A stretch of DNA of 64,000 nucleotides from Poecilobothrus nobilitatus (lineage: Eukaryota; Arthropoda; Insecta; Diptera; Dolichopodidae). The notes under the pieces were generated by a model. That model searched no databases. It had not been told where the DNA came from and saw nothing but the letters and a program-made list of their open reading frames with translations. The stretch is from assembly GCA_947095535.1 (NCBI GenBank), contig OX352774.1:80476416-80540415 (forward strand), given 5' to 3'. The position numbers and the translations under genes were made by a program. This document shows, piece after piece, positions 13,263 to 26,081 of the stretch; positions within the stretch are counted from its first letter, which is position 1, and every line of letters begins with the position of its first letter.

Positions 13263-13917
13263 ATATTTTTATATAATATATAATGTAACATAGGTAATTT
13301 AAAATGAAAAAAATAAATGTACTAAATTTTTCTTTTTCTTGCCTAGGGCATCATGCCAGAAGCATAGGGCATCCACTAAGTAATTTATTATTCATATTTG
13401 ACTAAGCTTCAGTTTCGGTAATCATTAATTTCACTAAGCCGTTAATTACTCGGTTGTAGCAATTTTATTCTAAATTAAAGTTCAATTTTTTACGCCTTTC
13501 GCGAGGTTTGGAATACAAATTCCTACGGTACTAATGTTGCCATTATTATTAGTCAATCGATAGTAATTGCTGAAAAATTTCCAGCCAGTGATTCCTAAAA
13601 TGACAGCCAGTGATTCCTATTTATAACTGTTAATATATTATATATTGTAATTTAAATATTGTCCCATCGCTAAATATAAGTTCAAATTCTTTTATTGTTT
13701 TAATGGGTTAGCTTTTATTGGCTATAATTAATCCATTAAGAAAATATTACTTTTTATTGATCATTTGTAATAATCGCTTTCTCGCAATGAGATCTCACAA
13801 TATTAACCACCATACTTTCTCGGATAATAACCCTATTAGTTAATTACTCGACCATCTAAGTTCCTTGGAATTTTCTTTTTTTAATTGCTTTCACTTTTAG
13901 TAATATTAGAGTCAGGA

Positions 13918-14031
13918 AGAAGAAGAATATCTTGGCGGAAAAATATCTCAAAACATGGGTTCAAAGCGTCAACCAAATCTTCATTCAGAGCAGCAATCGA
14001 CAAAATTAAGATGACCAACATGACCGCTTAA
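13918..14031 (+). pseudogene. C-terminal relic of a non-LTR retrotransposon ORF
   Basis: An open frame ending in TAA that reads RRRISWRKNISKHGF, then KASTKSSFRAAIDKIKMTN. From memory of the family, this matches the final block found after the reverse transcriptase domain in many insect non-LTR elements (pattern GRRxxSWLxNLRxWF...LFRAAxxKxxxxxMIAN). The upstream flank is A/T-rich with no RT motif, so this is the 3' coding tail of a 5'-truncated or eroded insertion. Base composition is clearly richer in G+C than its surroundings. No poly-A tail or target duplication could be fixed. Confidence 0.6.
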
Positions 14032-16540
14032 ATACAATAAGGGATATGACATTTAAAGAAGAAAGCTGTTATACTCTTATTTTAAAATAAAATTTCTTTC
14101 TAGAGAAAGTAGTAGTAGACAAAATAATTAATACAAATCAGCTAACTTATTGCCCAAACTGTATAAAGGTATTTCAAATCTAAATAATAAAAGGCAAAAA
14201 ATATCGAAATTATGCAATATACATAAGTAATATCAAAAATCAAGTACATAATTATAATTATTATTCTGTAGTTACGCCAAGATAACTATTAAATAATATA
14301 TACTTAAACATATTAAGTACAAAGAACATAATTGTTACAAATGACTAATAAAACATAAATAGAAAAAAAAAAGTCTTAATTACTTATTTATTTATTTTGT
14401 AATCGTTTTATTTTTAAAAAAAAAAGTTATTTCAAAAAAAATATACAATAAATTCCGTTATATTTACTTTTTTAATATTTAACCGCCATTTTGCTGTATT
14501 ACTTTTTTTTATTTTTCTTCAATTTATTTCCCTCCCGCCCTACAAGATATTCATTTTTTTTTTATCAATTTTTTTTTTTTTGTTGTTTTTTAACTGATAA
14601 AAAATAATTATTAAATATTAAATTATTTTTATTTCTATTTTTTCTGTTTTGTTTTTTATTTTTTATTATTATTAAAAAATCACTTTAATTAGTAGATACT
14701 TTTATAGTTTATATTTTTGTTTTATATATATGTACGTATATTTTTATATGCTTTTTAGCTGAATACAAATTGAAAAGAGAAAGATATAATAACGCTTTTA
14801 AAAATAATTTCATTTCAGACTGTTTGGCTGGTAAAAGAAAAAAAAAAAATAATAATAACTAATTAAATTTTATCAAATTTAATATCTAATTTGTATTGTG
14901 CTGAATCATTTACCGGCAGGCGGGAAAATGTTTATTATTAGTTATTTTTCTTAAAATTATTATAAAAAAAAAATTTTAAAAGTTATTTAATCGTAACCAT
15001 AGTTTAGTTTTTGTGAATGAAAAAGAATTTATAAAGTTTTATTAAGAATTTTAAAAAAAACGTTAATAAAGGCATTGATAATAAATGTTTTCCTATATTT
15101 TGTTAAAACATCTAGTTCCCACACTTTACAAAACTATAAATAAGTAAAAAGTTACTTAAAACAATCATTTATTTTTAAAGTAAAAATTAATTCTAAAAAA
15201 TTTGACTTTTACCAAATAAGATAAAATAGTCTAACTACTGCGAAAAACTGCTTAAAAAGACATTGAAGGGATCATCAAAATTTGATTCAGCGGTTAATGT
15301 TATAAAAGATTTCCTAATTTTTCATATTATTATAAAAAAAAACCGAGGAAGGGTGTTGTGTTGACTTGACTATATGTTCCTAAAATCTTCTTCTGTAATA
15401 ATGTCTTACTTAAAAATTTGATAAAATGTTAATTATTCAGGTGGTATGATATTTTTGTCAATTGAAACAACGTCATTTTTATTGTCTATAATGCTCACCT
15501 TTTGAAGTACAAAATGAAAAGAAGTCTAAAAAAAATACTTTTTTCTTTTTAATATGACGTATAAAGTATAGTCCTGACGTATAAAAATCGTACTACGCGA
15601 TATCGATGTAAACAAGTACATGAATTTAAGTACATGCAATTTCTGCTAATGCCCAAAGGGGATATGAATTTTTTCTGTTTTAAGCGATGCCGTTTAAAAC
15701 AGTTTTTACTGTGTTCAGCTTCTTTTTTTTTAAACTTATAATATTAGCTTTTCTATTATATATTATACATATATGTATAAGTACACGTTATTTATTAATT
15801 TTAATATAAAACTAATATATAAATTTATTAATATATTATGTTAACCTTTTAAAACCTTTTTAAAAAATAATTTTGCAAAATTAAGTTTCAACCTACATAA
15901 TTGACTGCATTTAGTTAAGTTTTTAATTTTTATAATTTATTTGTATATTATGGCATAATAATTGATATTTGTTTTTAACAATAGTTCAACAATTTATAGA
16001 ATAAGACTAATCCGATTTTTTAATGGATAACAATTTAGAAATTGTGTATCAAAAAGTAAAATAACTTTTTTTCGAAAATGTTAAATTTTTCCTAGTTTTC
16101 CCCTTCTCATTGAGAAACAAATTTTATTTTTGTTTAGAAAAAGTTTTATACTTTAGAAATACTTCGTATTTAAGTGTATATAATATAGTAATTGAATTTC
16201 AGTTGAAGAATCGTCTTTTTACTGCAGTTTAATGAAACTTTATTATAAAAAGATAATCTATACAAAAACAAAATGAATGGTTTAATTTTAAATTTGAATT
16301 TAAAGGTTTTGAAAAATTTGAAAATAAAACAAAAATACCGACGGAAAAATCTAATCATAAAAAACCACAGGAAAGTATAGGTAAAAAACCAGAGTAGGTA
16401 AATCTAAAGCTTTTTAAAGACTCATATTATCAAAAAGGGTTTATGTTACGCTTTGGGCAATATTAACTTAAAGTAACTTTTCATTTGCCACAATCAGATA
16501 TTTCGCAAAAAATTGCTTGTCAAACATAGATGCCTTGCAA
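14032..16540. other. Gene-free A+T-rich sequence
   Basis: Simple A/T sequence with T-runs at 14510-14590. A small more complex patch at 15570-15720 has no open frame or splice boundary. No gene supported. Confidence 0.45.
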
Positions 16541-16544
16541 ATAT

Positions 16545-16625
16545 TATTTATATATATTCTGAAAAAAGCCCTGATTTTGTAACCAACTCTAAAATCACAT
16601 CTAAATTATATTTTTGAAACATACA
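16545..16625 (+). repeat. Family R4 unit, isolated copy
   Basis: One unit with the blocks ATATTCTGAAAAAAG, CCTGATTTTGTAACCAACTC and TAAAATC. The same unit is found several times in 28714-29040 and 52060-52320. Noncoding. Confidence 0.55.
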
Positions 16626-17159
16626 TGTATAAAGTATGTTATGTTTTTTAAATGCTATTTTGTAAAAAGTATTTTTGTTATAAGCCTCTTTTTTTTATGA
16701 AATGCCATATGTCCTTTTAAGAAATGAAATATTCTTTTAAGAAATGTATTTAGGTAAACTGGCATGATTCCTTCAAATTGTGTCCGAAATTGTGACTACT
16801 TTTCTATCAAAATTTAAATTTTTTTTTTTTTAGTTTTTTTTTAAAAAAAATTGCGGAAAACCTATAGAATCACCGTGTATAATTAAGGAAAGTTGTTAAA
16901 ACATATCTAAAAATACAATATTGGAGGTTTAAGTTTTATATCTTACATTAATCTGAAAATAACGAATTTTCAATTTTTGACTGCACTAATATTTCTTAAA
17001 TATAGGAAAACGTATAAAAATGTTTTCTGGCATAGTGTATGCTAAATTCAAAAGGTCTTCATTCTCTCAAAATTTCAATGAACCATACAATAAACGGTTA
17101 ATTTAAATGCTAAATTGAAAAAATTATATAATTTTATACTGATATAAAAAGCTTTAAAA

Positions 17160-17470
17160 ATTTGTTTTGGCATTTTCTTGACTTTTGGCATTTTCAGATT
17201 GAAAAAATATTAAACAAAACTTGGTTTATGATTTGCAAATAAAACGTGCCCTTATAGTGAAAAGCTTCATAATGTGTAGGGCTAGAGAAAAAGAAATTTT
17301 TCCACAAAAGTAATTTTGTGTGAGGACTACCCTTGAGGACTATGATTAAAATTCCATTCGTCCATTATAAACTGCGTGTAAAAAGTTTGCGTGAACAGGA
17401 GGACAGGCGACAAAGTAAAACTAATAAGAAAATTAAAAAAAAATTTTTAAGATATGCTAAAAAGATTCGT
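17160..17470 (-). repeat. Interspersed repeat family R3, old copy 2
   Basis: Shares with R3 the blocks TTTTCAGATTGAAAAAAT (17195-17212), TGTAGGGCTA (17275-17285), ATGATTAAAATTCCATT (17341-17357) and the ACAGG-GACAAAGTAAAACTAAT end (17395-17430, family form GACAGAGTGAAACTAAT). It is strongly diverged, hence an old copy. Confidence 0.5.
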
Positions 17471-17479
17471 TGTTCGATA

Positions 17480-18590
17480 TTGCAGTAAAATTTAACCTTT
17501 TTCCTAATAACATGCATATATTATGTACTTATACAAATGAAATAAAATTAATTTTTGCTGCGGAAACAGAACTAATTTAAATTAACAAAAACGTTTTCTA
17601 TGTACCTATTTAATATTAAAAAATTAAACAGTAGTTAAATAATAAAAATGAAAGCAAAACGATTAAAAAATTAAAAAAAAAAAATCGTACAATTAAAAAT
17701 TAAATAATATATAAAAAAAATTATAAATATTTGCATTTTTTTTAAATTAATTATTTCCAAAAAACAAATACATATTTCATATATTACATATACTTTGGTT
17801 TATGTAATATATACTTAGATTAGTTCTTGATAGTTTTTAGATTATTTGGCGTATATCAACCACAAAAATGTGGTTTCAAATCCTGTAATTTATTCGCAAC
17901 AATTTTTAAAATGAAAAATAAATTATTTAAAAAGGTAAACTCTATTAGCCATAACCTAATCCCAATTACGATATTAATTTAAACCAAATAATTTAAATAT
18001 TATGTAATAATATGTATGTAACGTATACATAATTAAGAATATACATAGAAAAAGGTTAAAATTTAAATATTTTTCATTATTGAATTTATTTTTGAATAAA
18101 TAAAAAAACAAATATAATATACCTATTACTATACCTATCAAAACTTCTGCATTCAAAATTAAAGTGATCTCTATAACTATAAAGATTGAAACTGTTACCA
18201 AACCTTTTAATTTTAATCCCAGTTATTCATCAATATACTTATGTATATGCACTTGTATACCATTAAAATCATAAGTAATCATTATATAAAATTTTGCACT
18301 GTATGAAATGGTATTTATATCATTCAAAATACCTATATACCTATATTACCTATACCTATATACCTATATATTAAAATTCCCATTCATTCTCATTAAAAAA
18401 AAAAAAAACAAAATAAAAATAAACATTAGTCATAGGTAATACATATAAAATTTATTATTAAAAATACATAGATATAGTTGAATATTTCCTTTAATTCTTA
18501 AAAAATAATTTCAAAATCTTATTTTAAATTTATTTATTACAATATTATTATAAAATTCAAAATGACAAAAAGAAAAAAAAAAAATCTCAC
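17480..18590. other. Gene-free A+T-rich sequence
   Basis: Includes a TACCTATA simple repeat at 18330-18372. The 75-codon minus frame at 17974-18201 is hydrophobic low complexity and not supported as coding. Confidence 0.45.
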
Positions 18591-18650
18591 CTGCATTACC
18601 CACGAACTTGGTGATGGCACAATTTGATCACCTTCTATATCCAAATACAT
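18591..18650 (-). CDS. Candidate first coding exon, 20 codons, unrecognised
   Basis: On minus, ATG at 18650 follows an in-frame TAA directly, and 20 codons run MYLDIEGDQI then VPSPSSWVMQ to a near-consensus donor, CAG followed by GTGAGA, at 18590. Codons are varied and less A+T-rich than the T-run flanks. The exon ends in phase 0. Two reading options exist: a true start-codon exon, or an internal exon from the weak acceptor at GAAG/GTGATC (18631/18630). The second option would continue the alternative frame of the exon at 20092-20147, joining through a TGT codon. The product is not recognised. Confidence 0.35.
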
Positions 18651-20040
18651 TTAGAGTAAACTTAATATTTAAAAAAATAATTTCTCTCCCTGTTTTTGTG
18701 TTTTTTTTTTTTTTTTGTTTTTTTGATCCTTATCCCTTTTCTTTCAAAATAATAAACTTTCTTCTGGTTTTTTTTTTCTTTTTTTTTTTTATATAAAGGT
18801 AAAAAAAAAAAATTTTTTCTTTTGTTTTTGTTACAAAACTTTAAAAATATAAAATTCTAATTAAAATATAAATATTTCTATCCAAAGTATTATATATTAT
18901 ATATATATTTTTCATTCACTATAATCATTATTTACAAACTAATCATTTTCACTATAATATATATATTTTAGTTTTAATATATATAAATTAATATCTTTAT
19001 TTTTATATCTTTCATTATTTAGTTATATATATATGTACATATCTATAGATATTGTTATAAATTTATTTATATAGAATACAAAATTAATAATTTACTTTAC
19101 AATATATATATATTTAATATAATCAGCTTAATATTCTTTTTTAATTTTATTATTTTTTATATTTTGTTTATAATTTAAATATTTTCTTTTTTTTTTTTAC
19201 TTTTTTTTTTTAATTAATCCATGTTAAGTTATTAACTAACTTTTCTAAAATACATGTAAATATTTAATTTTATGATTTTTTTTTTTTTTTTCTTCCTTCG
19301 TCGTCGAATATTCACTAATCTTCAATTAACATTAAATAATTATTTATAGATATATATATATATATATACATATAATATATATATATATATATAATATACA
19401 TATATATATTTATATATATATTACTATAGGTACTTCTTTTTCATTACTGTAACCTTTTTAAATTTTTTTTTATATGCGTTTTATATATTTTTATATATAC
19501 TATATGTATATTTATTTATTTATTTAATATATAAATTTTATTTGAAAATAAATTTTTATATATATATATATTTTTTAACTTAATTAACATTAAAAAAAAT
19601 TTCTTTTTTACTTGTTTTTAATTAAATGTATAATTTTTTTTTTTTTTTTTTATTAATTTCTTGTTAAATTTTAAAATCGTTTTACAATTATTATTATTAT
19701 ATTATCACTTTTCATATTATATATAATAGGTATGTAATAAAAAAAAATTAAAGAAATCATTATAAATTTTTATTTAATATTTATTTATTATTTTCTTTTT
19801 TTTTTTTGCATAATCTTATATGTAAATAATGTGCATATAATCCGTATATGTTATAATAATAATATATAAATATAATTTTTATTTATTTTTTTTTTTTTGT
19901 TTTATTATATGTATAATTAAAAACATATATATACTTATATATTTATTTTTTTCATCTATAGATTTAAATAAATATAGAAAATTTTTAAAAAATCAAAAAA
20001 AAAAAAAAAAATTATACAACAAGATATTATAAACCGTTAA
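18651..20040. other. T-run and TA-microsatellite desert
   Basis: Nearly pure A/T with runs of 10-20 T (18699-18714, 18767-18790, 19270-19290, 19628-19650) and TA repeats at 19348-19410. The phenylalanine-rich plus frame at 18608-18796 is antisense to the exon and the T-runs, and is rejected. Confidence 0.55.
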
Positions 20041-20091
20041 AGACACGCGCGAATTATCTTTTTTGTCACGAATTAATGCAGTCACACTTAC

Positions 20092-20147
20092 ATTTCAATA
20101 TCCTGAACGATACTGATTGGATAGTTTGCCGCAAACCGAATATCAAC
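20092..20147 (-). CDS. Candidate internal coding exon, 56 nt, unrecognised
   Basis: On minus, the acceptor TTTTTTGTTAG precedes 20147 and the donor GTAAGT follows 20092, both close to consensus. Two frames are open. Frame 1 reads VDIRFAANYPISIVQDIE and leaves two bases; frame 2 reads LIFGLRQTIQSVSFRILK. The island is about twice as G+C-rich as its flanks, which are poly-A/T. Frame 1 is continuous in phase with the candidate exons at 25208-25233 and 30588-30609. No family is recognised. A noncoding alternative exon or a chance island are possible. Confidence 0.4.
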
Positions 20148-20149
20148 CT

Positions 20150-22140
20150 AACAAAAAATGAAGAAAATAAAAAAATTAAAAAAAAAAAAAATTAAAAAAA
20201 ACAAAAAATGAAAAATTTTAATATTGTCAAAAGGTAAAAAATATCACTATTTTACTGTTAACAGTTTCTGTTATACCATATAAGTATAATATTTTGGTAT
20301 AAAAGAAAAATGTTAAAAAAAAAAGTACAAAAAAGAAAAAGAAAAAAAAAATTTTTTTTTTTAACAGTTTTTTACCTGAGTAAAACAAACACCTTTAGTT
20401 TACAAACAATATAACAAATGATCGCTCTTATAATATTAGGAAAAGATAATATAAAAATAAAAAAAAAAAGGAGAAAAAAAAAAAGAGAGTGCGAGAGAGC
20501 AAAAAATGAGAATTAAAAAAAAAAACTATCTGTAAAAATAATATTTAAAGTTCTGTTTCTGTATAAAAGTTTTAAAAGTATATGGAAAAAAAAAATTTGT
20601 AAAATATTTTTCAAAACTATATTGGAGATTATTTTTTTAGTTTTTCTACAAAATTGTTTAGAGATTATCTATAAATGGGATTTTTTTTTCTATCATTTTT
20701 ATTTAAATTAACAGATTTTTATAAATCCTTTTAAAAAATAAACTTTTTAGTTGTTAACTATAAATATTTTATGTTAAGTATCTATTTTTATTGATATTAT
20801 AGTATAGTTTAGTTTTCTTATCAGAACAACAAAAGATATTTTGAAATCCAAGTATGTAAACTTTTCTTTTTCTTTGGATTTTCCATGAATTTTATTCACT
20901 GCACATACTTTTTATAAATTAAGGTAGAAAAATTGCAATTACATAGCTCAATTAAATAAAAGGAAAGGATAACGGTACATATGTACATATATATTAAAGG
21001 TACATATTTTTAAAAGATTTGATATATTTTAGATTGAAATGCAATTTAACTATTTTAATTTTTCTTTTAATCCTTAAAAAGGCATAACATATAAAGGACG
21101 ACTCGATTCGAATATAATTAAAATAATAAAATTAAAGGAATTAAGGCCATCAAAGTTTTTCATCCATGTTTAAATGATTCATAATAGAAAAAATTTAAAA
21201 ATTGAAACGTTAATAAGGCTATATAGTATATAAATAATTTAAATAGTATATTTAACATTTTGTTCAATTTTAACCATATTAGTCATATAATGTGTATTAC
21301 GATGAATAAAAAATTGATGAAAAATTGAAAAAAAATTTGATGAGTTTATGTTGCGGTTAGACAAGAAATAAATTCTTTTTTTTTTTGTAATAAATAGTCA
21401 AATTTATTGCGACGTTCAACGGTATTTTGGGCATTGAAAAAAACAAAAAATCATTACCAAAATTTACAAAATGCCATTTAAGTATATAAGAGATATATGA
21501 CAGAAGTCTGATAAAAGAATAAATCATGCCATATAACCACCGATCCATATCGTAGGACACATTGATCTATATTTTGATTAATGACTTTTATCTATATATA
21601 TTTTTTTAATTGGATGATTTTATAGATCAAGCCCTTTTAAAGTACGTTGGTTCTTAATAAACAAAATTGTATGTATGTACTTGAATTAAGTAATATATAG
21701 ACGCGCACATAAAAAAGTAGTAAGAAAAAATGCATTATAAAATACAAAAAGCAAAATAACAACAATTTTTCAAAAATATATTGTTCTCGTTTTTGAAATC
21801 GGTGATCACTTAAATGTGAAAAGGGCGGTTTTTTTTGTGGAACGATGAAAAATATTTTTGCGATATATATTTTAATAAAGTATATCATACCCGTTTCTAC
21901 ATTTGTATCTATTATTTCTTACTCTAAGTTACAAAATTATACTTTAAATTAAACATTATATTGATTATATTTTTTGCTGAACATATTTCCTTTGTATAAT
22001 TCTTTTGGGTTTTCTCAGAAGGCTATATAAATTAAACTATATAATAATACGATGAAAATTCAATAAGTCCCTTATATATATCTTATGTCACTTCATTTGA
22101 GATTTAGAATTCATTTTTCATTATAACATTAAAAACAAAG
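20150..22140. other. Gene-free A+T-rich sequence
   Basis: A-run-rich sequence at 20160-20530, then unremarkable sequence. Minus frames at 21357-21560 and 21637-21888 have low-complexity composition and no family motifs. Confidence 0.45.
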
Positions 22141-22142
22141 AT

Positions 22143-22952
22143 CCTGATGATTTCGATAGTCATTTCATAAAAATGAAAATTTTCATTTTATTCTAATAAT
22201 TTTTCGCGATTTCGATAGTCGGGGAAAATGATATGGAATTTAAAATTAAAATGATTTATATATTTTTTTTTTAAACGAGCAATACTTTCTTATTTTGAGA
22301 TTTTGGCTATACAAAAAAAAGAAAAGCTAAGTAAAAAATTAAGTGCTCGTAAATTATTAAATAATATCGTGTGCATAATGAGAACAAAAAGTACTGACTT
22401 CTAAAAATATCTGCTGTTATTTTGAAGAAGGCTTCGTATCTTGGGAACAAAAATTCAGACCAATATGATTTAAAAAATGTAGTTCCCAATACTGTAAATA
22501 GAAAAAAAGTAAAAAAATTAAAAAAAGTTCCGAAAAGTGGCTCCTTAGTTTTTGGATTCTTGTTTTTGGGGCGGGCTCAAAAGTTGAACATTTTTATTTT
22601 CTTTTATGATATTTACATAAATTTCTTTTTTTAAATCATGTCGGAAAGACTTCTAATTCACAAAATAGTGGGCTTTCGTATAGTCATAGGTTGCTTATAA
22701 AAATGCCTATATTCACATAAATATAAATAAAATACTTCATAATTTTTTCCTAAATTCATTTTTACCAGAACTCATTTAACAATTTCAAAATGAGAAAATT
22801 TGACGTTTTAAATGAGTATATTCATAAATAACGACTATCAAAATCAGCTTTTTTTAATTTTTATGATTTTTTTTCATTTTTTATGACTATCGAAATCAAA
22901 AATTTTATTTTTCATAAAAAATGAAAGTGATATGACTATATCGAAATCAGGG
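22143..22952. mobile_element. Fold-back element with repeated GATTTCGATAGTC motif, about 810 bp
   Basis: The left end reads CCTGATGATTTCGATAGTCA; the right end, on the other strand, reads CCTGATTTCGATATAGTCAT. The GATTTCGATAGTC motif recurs inside near each end (22210-22220 on plus; 22846-22858 and 22885-22897 as its complement or close variants), alongside TTTCATTTTTATGA-like words. Subterminal motif repeats of this kind are typical of transposase binding regions. The plus frame at 22422-22634 inside it (70 codons) has no recognised motif. Superfamily unassigned. Confidence 0.5.
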
Positions 22953-24550
22953 CCAAATTATTATTACGTATTATATTGGATATTTGCTCTTTTGTTAATT
23001 TTCTTTTTGAAATCTTTTCAAAATTTTTGTATGCGTGCACCCTGCGATCTCGTTTCTGGCATTTTACAATATTGATGTTTGTATAATAGGTCCATATTGA
23101 TTTTAGTGTTATTATATATTAGTATTATAATTATATTATATATTAATTTTGGTTCTCCAGTGACAATTAACAGATTTTAGTTTTCGTACTAAATATTTAT
23201 TTTTAGTTTTAAAATCATAGATAATTATAATATTATCGTAAATTCCTTTTATATCATTGTAGGAAACATGAGAAATTTTCAATTTCTTATATAATGTCCT
23301 AAAAATTCATATATTGTAAAAAAAATAAATAATGGCGAATTCTTATATCTAACTATAAGATTTATATTTTTAATCAGAAAATGGTATAGTGTGCATAGAA
23401 TATGTGTACATGCGCATTAGCAATCTATTTTATTTAATTCCAGAACATGTACCTATAATTACTTCCATTTTTATCCAAAGGAAAATCATTTAAAATACAT
23501 TGATTTTGGAAATTATACATATAAGACCTAATATATATGTATGTATGTCATATTAAATAAAAATTTCTTTTTATATATTTAGGTTATCTAATTATTTATT
23601 TTATGTCACTTCAACAGCCTCAATAGTATAGCTTAACTAAATTATTGTAATTTTAATTCAATATTTTTGACTTTATGCTAACCGCACTTCTTCAAATCAC
23701 AAATTTCAAATGAATATATGATTTTGCGATAAATTTTGTTATTGCGCATAAGATAATTTATTTAAAAAACAAAAATGTCTTCTCGATATCTAAATGAGGG
23801 CAAAAAAGCGTTTTGTATATGGGTTTTATATATAGCAAAGATAATTACTGAACAAAATAATTTCAAAATAAAATATGCCTTGCGTTATGATGAATTTTTT
23901 AAATGGAACAACTTAAATTAACAATAATAGATGGTTCACATTCAGAAGGAAAGATATAGGAATAGATAGTCCATAATCAAGAGGGAAATGATTTAAATAC
24001 AAGGTATTATATTATAGGATATAATATTATCACAGATTGCACACATACATATTATGTTTCAAGATAATAAATTCAAATTTAAAAGAAAATACCACCCACC
24101 TTCAGTCATTTTATACATATCATAACATAATATTGAACGTTATCAAATCAGTTCAACGCATTATTACATAAGCCAGATTTCAAAATTACCTATAACAAAA
24201 ATATAAAACATGATTCTCAGTAACTTTTCACTTAATTTTAAGCTTTACAGTATGGAAAATCTAAAAAAAAAAACATAAAATATAGAGTAGGTCTATCTAG
24301 AAAAATTTTAATTAATTATAATTATATAAACGCTTTAGCACTTTCATATAGGTACTGCATAAGATTAATTTTACAAAAAAAAAAAAATGTTTTCCGTCGT
24401 CCATTTTTTTTTTTTTTTATTTTGTTTTATTTCAAAATGTAAATAAATTTTCTTTGTTTGATTATTTTTTTCTAATTTTTAAAACAAAACAAACAAAAAT
24501 GAAAACGAAAAAAAAAAACAAAACTAAAGAAAAAGAAAGAAAACATTCAT
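22953..24550. other. Gene-free A+T-rich sequence
   Basis: A short G+C-richer patch at 23030-23065 could encode MPETRSQGARIQKF on minus, too short to support. Otherwise simple A/T sequence. Confidence 0.4.
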
Positions 24551-24554
24551 TCAC

Positions 24555-24635
24555 CTGTTAATTCAACTATCCACGTGAAGATACAATAATTTCATTGGTT
24601 AACAGACCGAACCACACCCATAATCATTTTTCATG
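24555..24635 (-). other. Complex island ending in a splice-donor-like site
   Basis: On minus the island ends AACAG/GTGAATG, a plausible donor at 24554. All three frames contain stops before it, so it could only be a noncoding 5' exon or a chance island. It stands out from poly-A/T on both sides and carries a CACGTG E-box at 24572-24577. Confidence 0.2.
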
Positions 24636-25207
24636 CTTTTTTTTTTTTTTCCATTTTATCTTTCGTTTTCCTTTTCTTTCACTTTCATTTCTTTATTTTT
24701 TTTTTTTATATATAGAAATTTTATATTTAAATCTTTATGTGTGTGTGAGTGTCTTTTGTTAGTTTTTTTTTTTTAAATTCTCAGCTATATTATATTGTTT
24801 GTATATGCAAAAATTGTTTATAATATAATGTGAATATGTGTATGTACAGCCATAGTTATAAAAAAAATTATAACTGATTATAAATTAACAAACGAATCAT
24901 CGAGAATAGATAATGGCAAAAAAAAAAAAAAAAAAAGGCGGAAAATATTCAAATTACTTTAATAAAACAATGAGAAAAAAAAAAACGAAACGAATAGCAG
25001 AAAAAAAGAGATAAAAAATCGAAAGAAAAAAAAATAAATAAATAATAATACATAATAATAATTAAAAAAAAAAAAAAAAGCAACGGTATCTAATAATAAT
25101 AATAAAGTTGTTGTTAATGGTATAAAAACTTTTATAAAAATGAATTGGATAAAAATTAAAAAAAAAAAAATAGGTACTTTATATGTTATGCAGTTGAGCT
25201 TTTTTAC

Positions 25208-25233
25208 CACTTTGCCAACGAAGCCACAGAGAA
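25208..25233 (-). CDS. Candidate 26-nt microexon
   Basis: On minus, the acceptor TTTTATTTTGTAG precedes 25233 and the donor-like GTG/GTAAAA follows 25208. In the frame continuing from the exon at 30588-30609 it reads VLCGFVGKV and closes in phase 0, which fits frame 1 of the exon at 20092-20147. The donor is only fair. Without the donor the frame runs into phenylalanine-coding T-runs (minus 24959-25210), rejected as low complexity. Confidence 0.25.
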
Positions 25234-25871
25234 CTACAAAATAAAAACTCTTATAATTTTACAATATAAGAGAAATTTTATTTTAAAAAAAAATATTTAA
25301 GAGAAAATTTTTATATTATTTTATTTTAAAGTTTTGAGTACCTAATAATTTGATATTATTCAAAGTTTTGAGTTTGATGACCGGTAAATAGTAGATTAAT
25401 CTTTTTTTTATTTGTTTTTTTTTTTTATATTTAAATAAAATTCATTATTTATTTTTTTTAAAAAAAAGTAAAGTAAAAATGGAACTCTCCCAAGTCGAAA
25501 TTTCTAAGGGGTATAAGAATTTGTTCAATTGTATAAAATTTTGAACGATAATAAAATGGAATATTATATATGTATATGTACTATGATATAGTTTAACTGT
25601 TATAGGTTTAACATAAACCAGGCTGTAAATCACTATTCAGCCTCTTAAATCCATATGTTTGGAAGAAGAGCTATGATATTATATTCTTATTATTACAAAT
25701 TATAATAAATTTCAATTACTTCGGAATAAATTATTTCGTAAGACCAGTACAAAGTTTTATCACATAATAGAATTGCTTAAATTGAATAATCGGTATAATG
25801 TGTTGATAATTCAATTTGCTGATATTTTATATTAATTTCTATATTTGAGTTATATAGGTCTATAAGGAATA

Positions 25872-26081
25872 ATGAAAATTGTTTGTTTAATATTTAGATA
25901 TCTATTTGTAATGTTTTTTATTGTTCTAAGATTTGATAAATTAAACGAACTAAAGCATTCATTTGACTTTTGTAAAATAAAAATTACTTCCACAGTTTTT
26001 TTTTTTAGAAGAATTGGTGGAAAACTTCAAAAGTCACTCAAAGCAATTGGACGTCGTCGTCCGGATAGTGTTGGAGTATAA
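25872..26081 (+). CDS. Candidate small cationic protein or terminal exon (RIGGKL...VGV)
   Basis: A 69-codon frame from ATG to TAA. The first 19 residues (MKIVCLIFRYLFVMFFIVL) resemble a signal peptide, though an arginine interrupts the core. The last 23 residues, RIGGKLQKSLKAI then GRRRPDSVGV, are strongly basic, and their DNA is far more G+C-rich than the flanks. A strong acceptor (CACAG then 12 T then AG, ending 26007) sits exactly where composition changes. The true structure may therefore be a terminal exon at 26008-26081 with an intron of about 100 bp or more before it. A secreted cationic peptide is one hypothesis; a C-terminal exon of a larger gene is equally possible. No family recognised. 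Confidence 0.3.
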   Translation: MKIVCLIFRYLFVMFFIVLRFDKLNELKHSFDFCKIKITSTVFFFRRIGGKLQKSLKAIGRRRPDSVGV

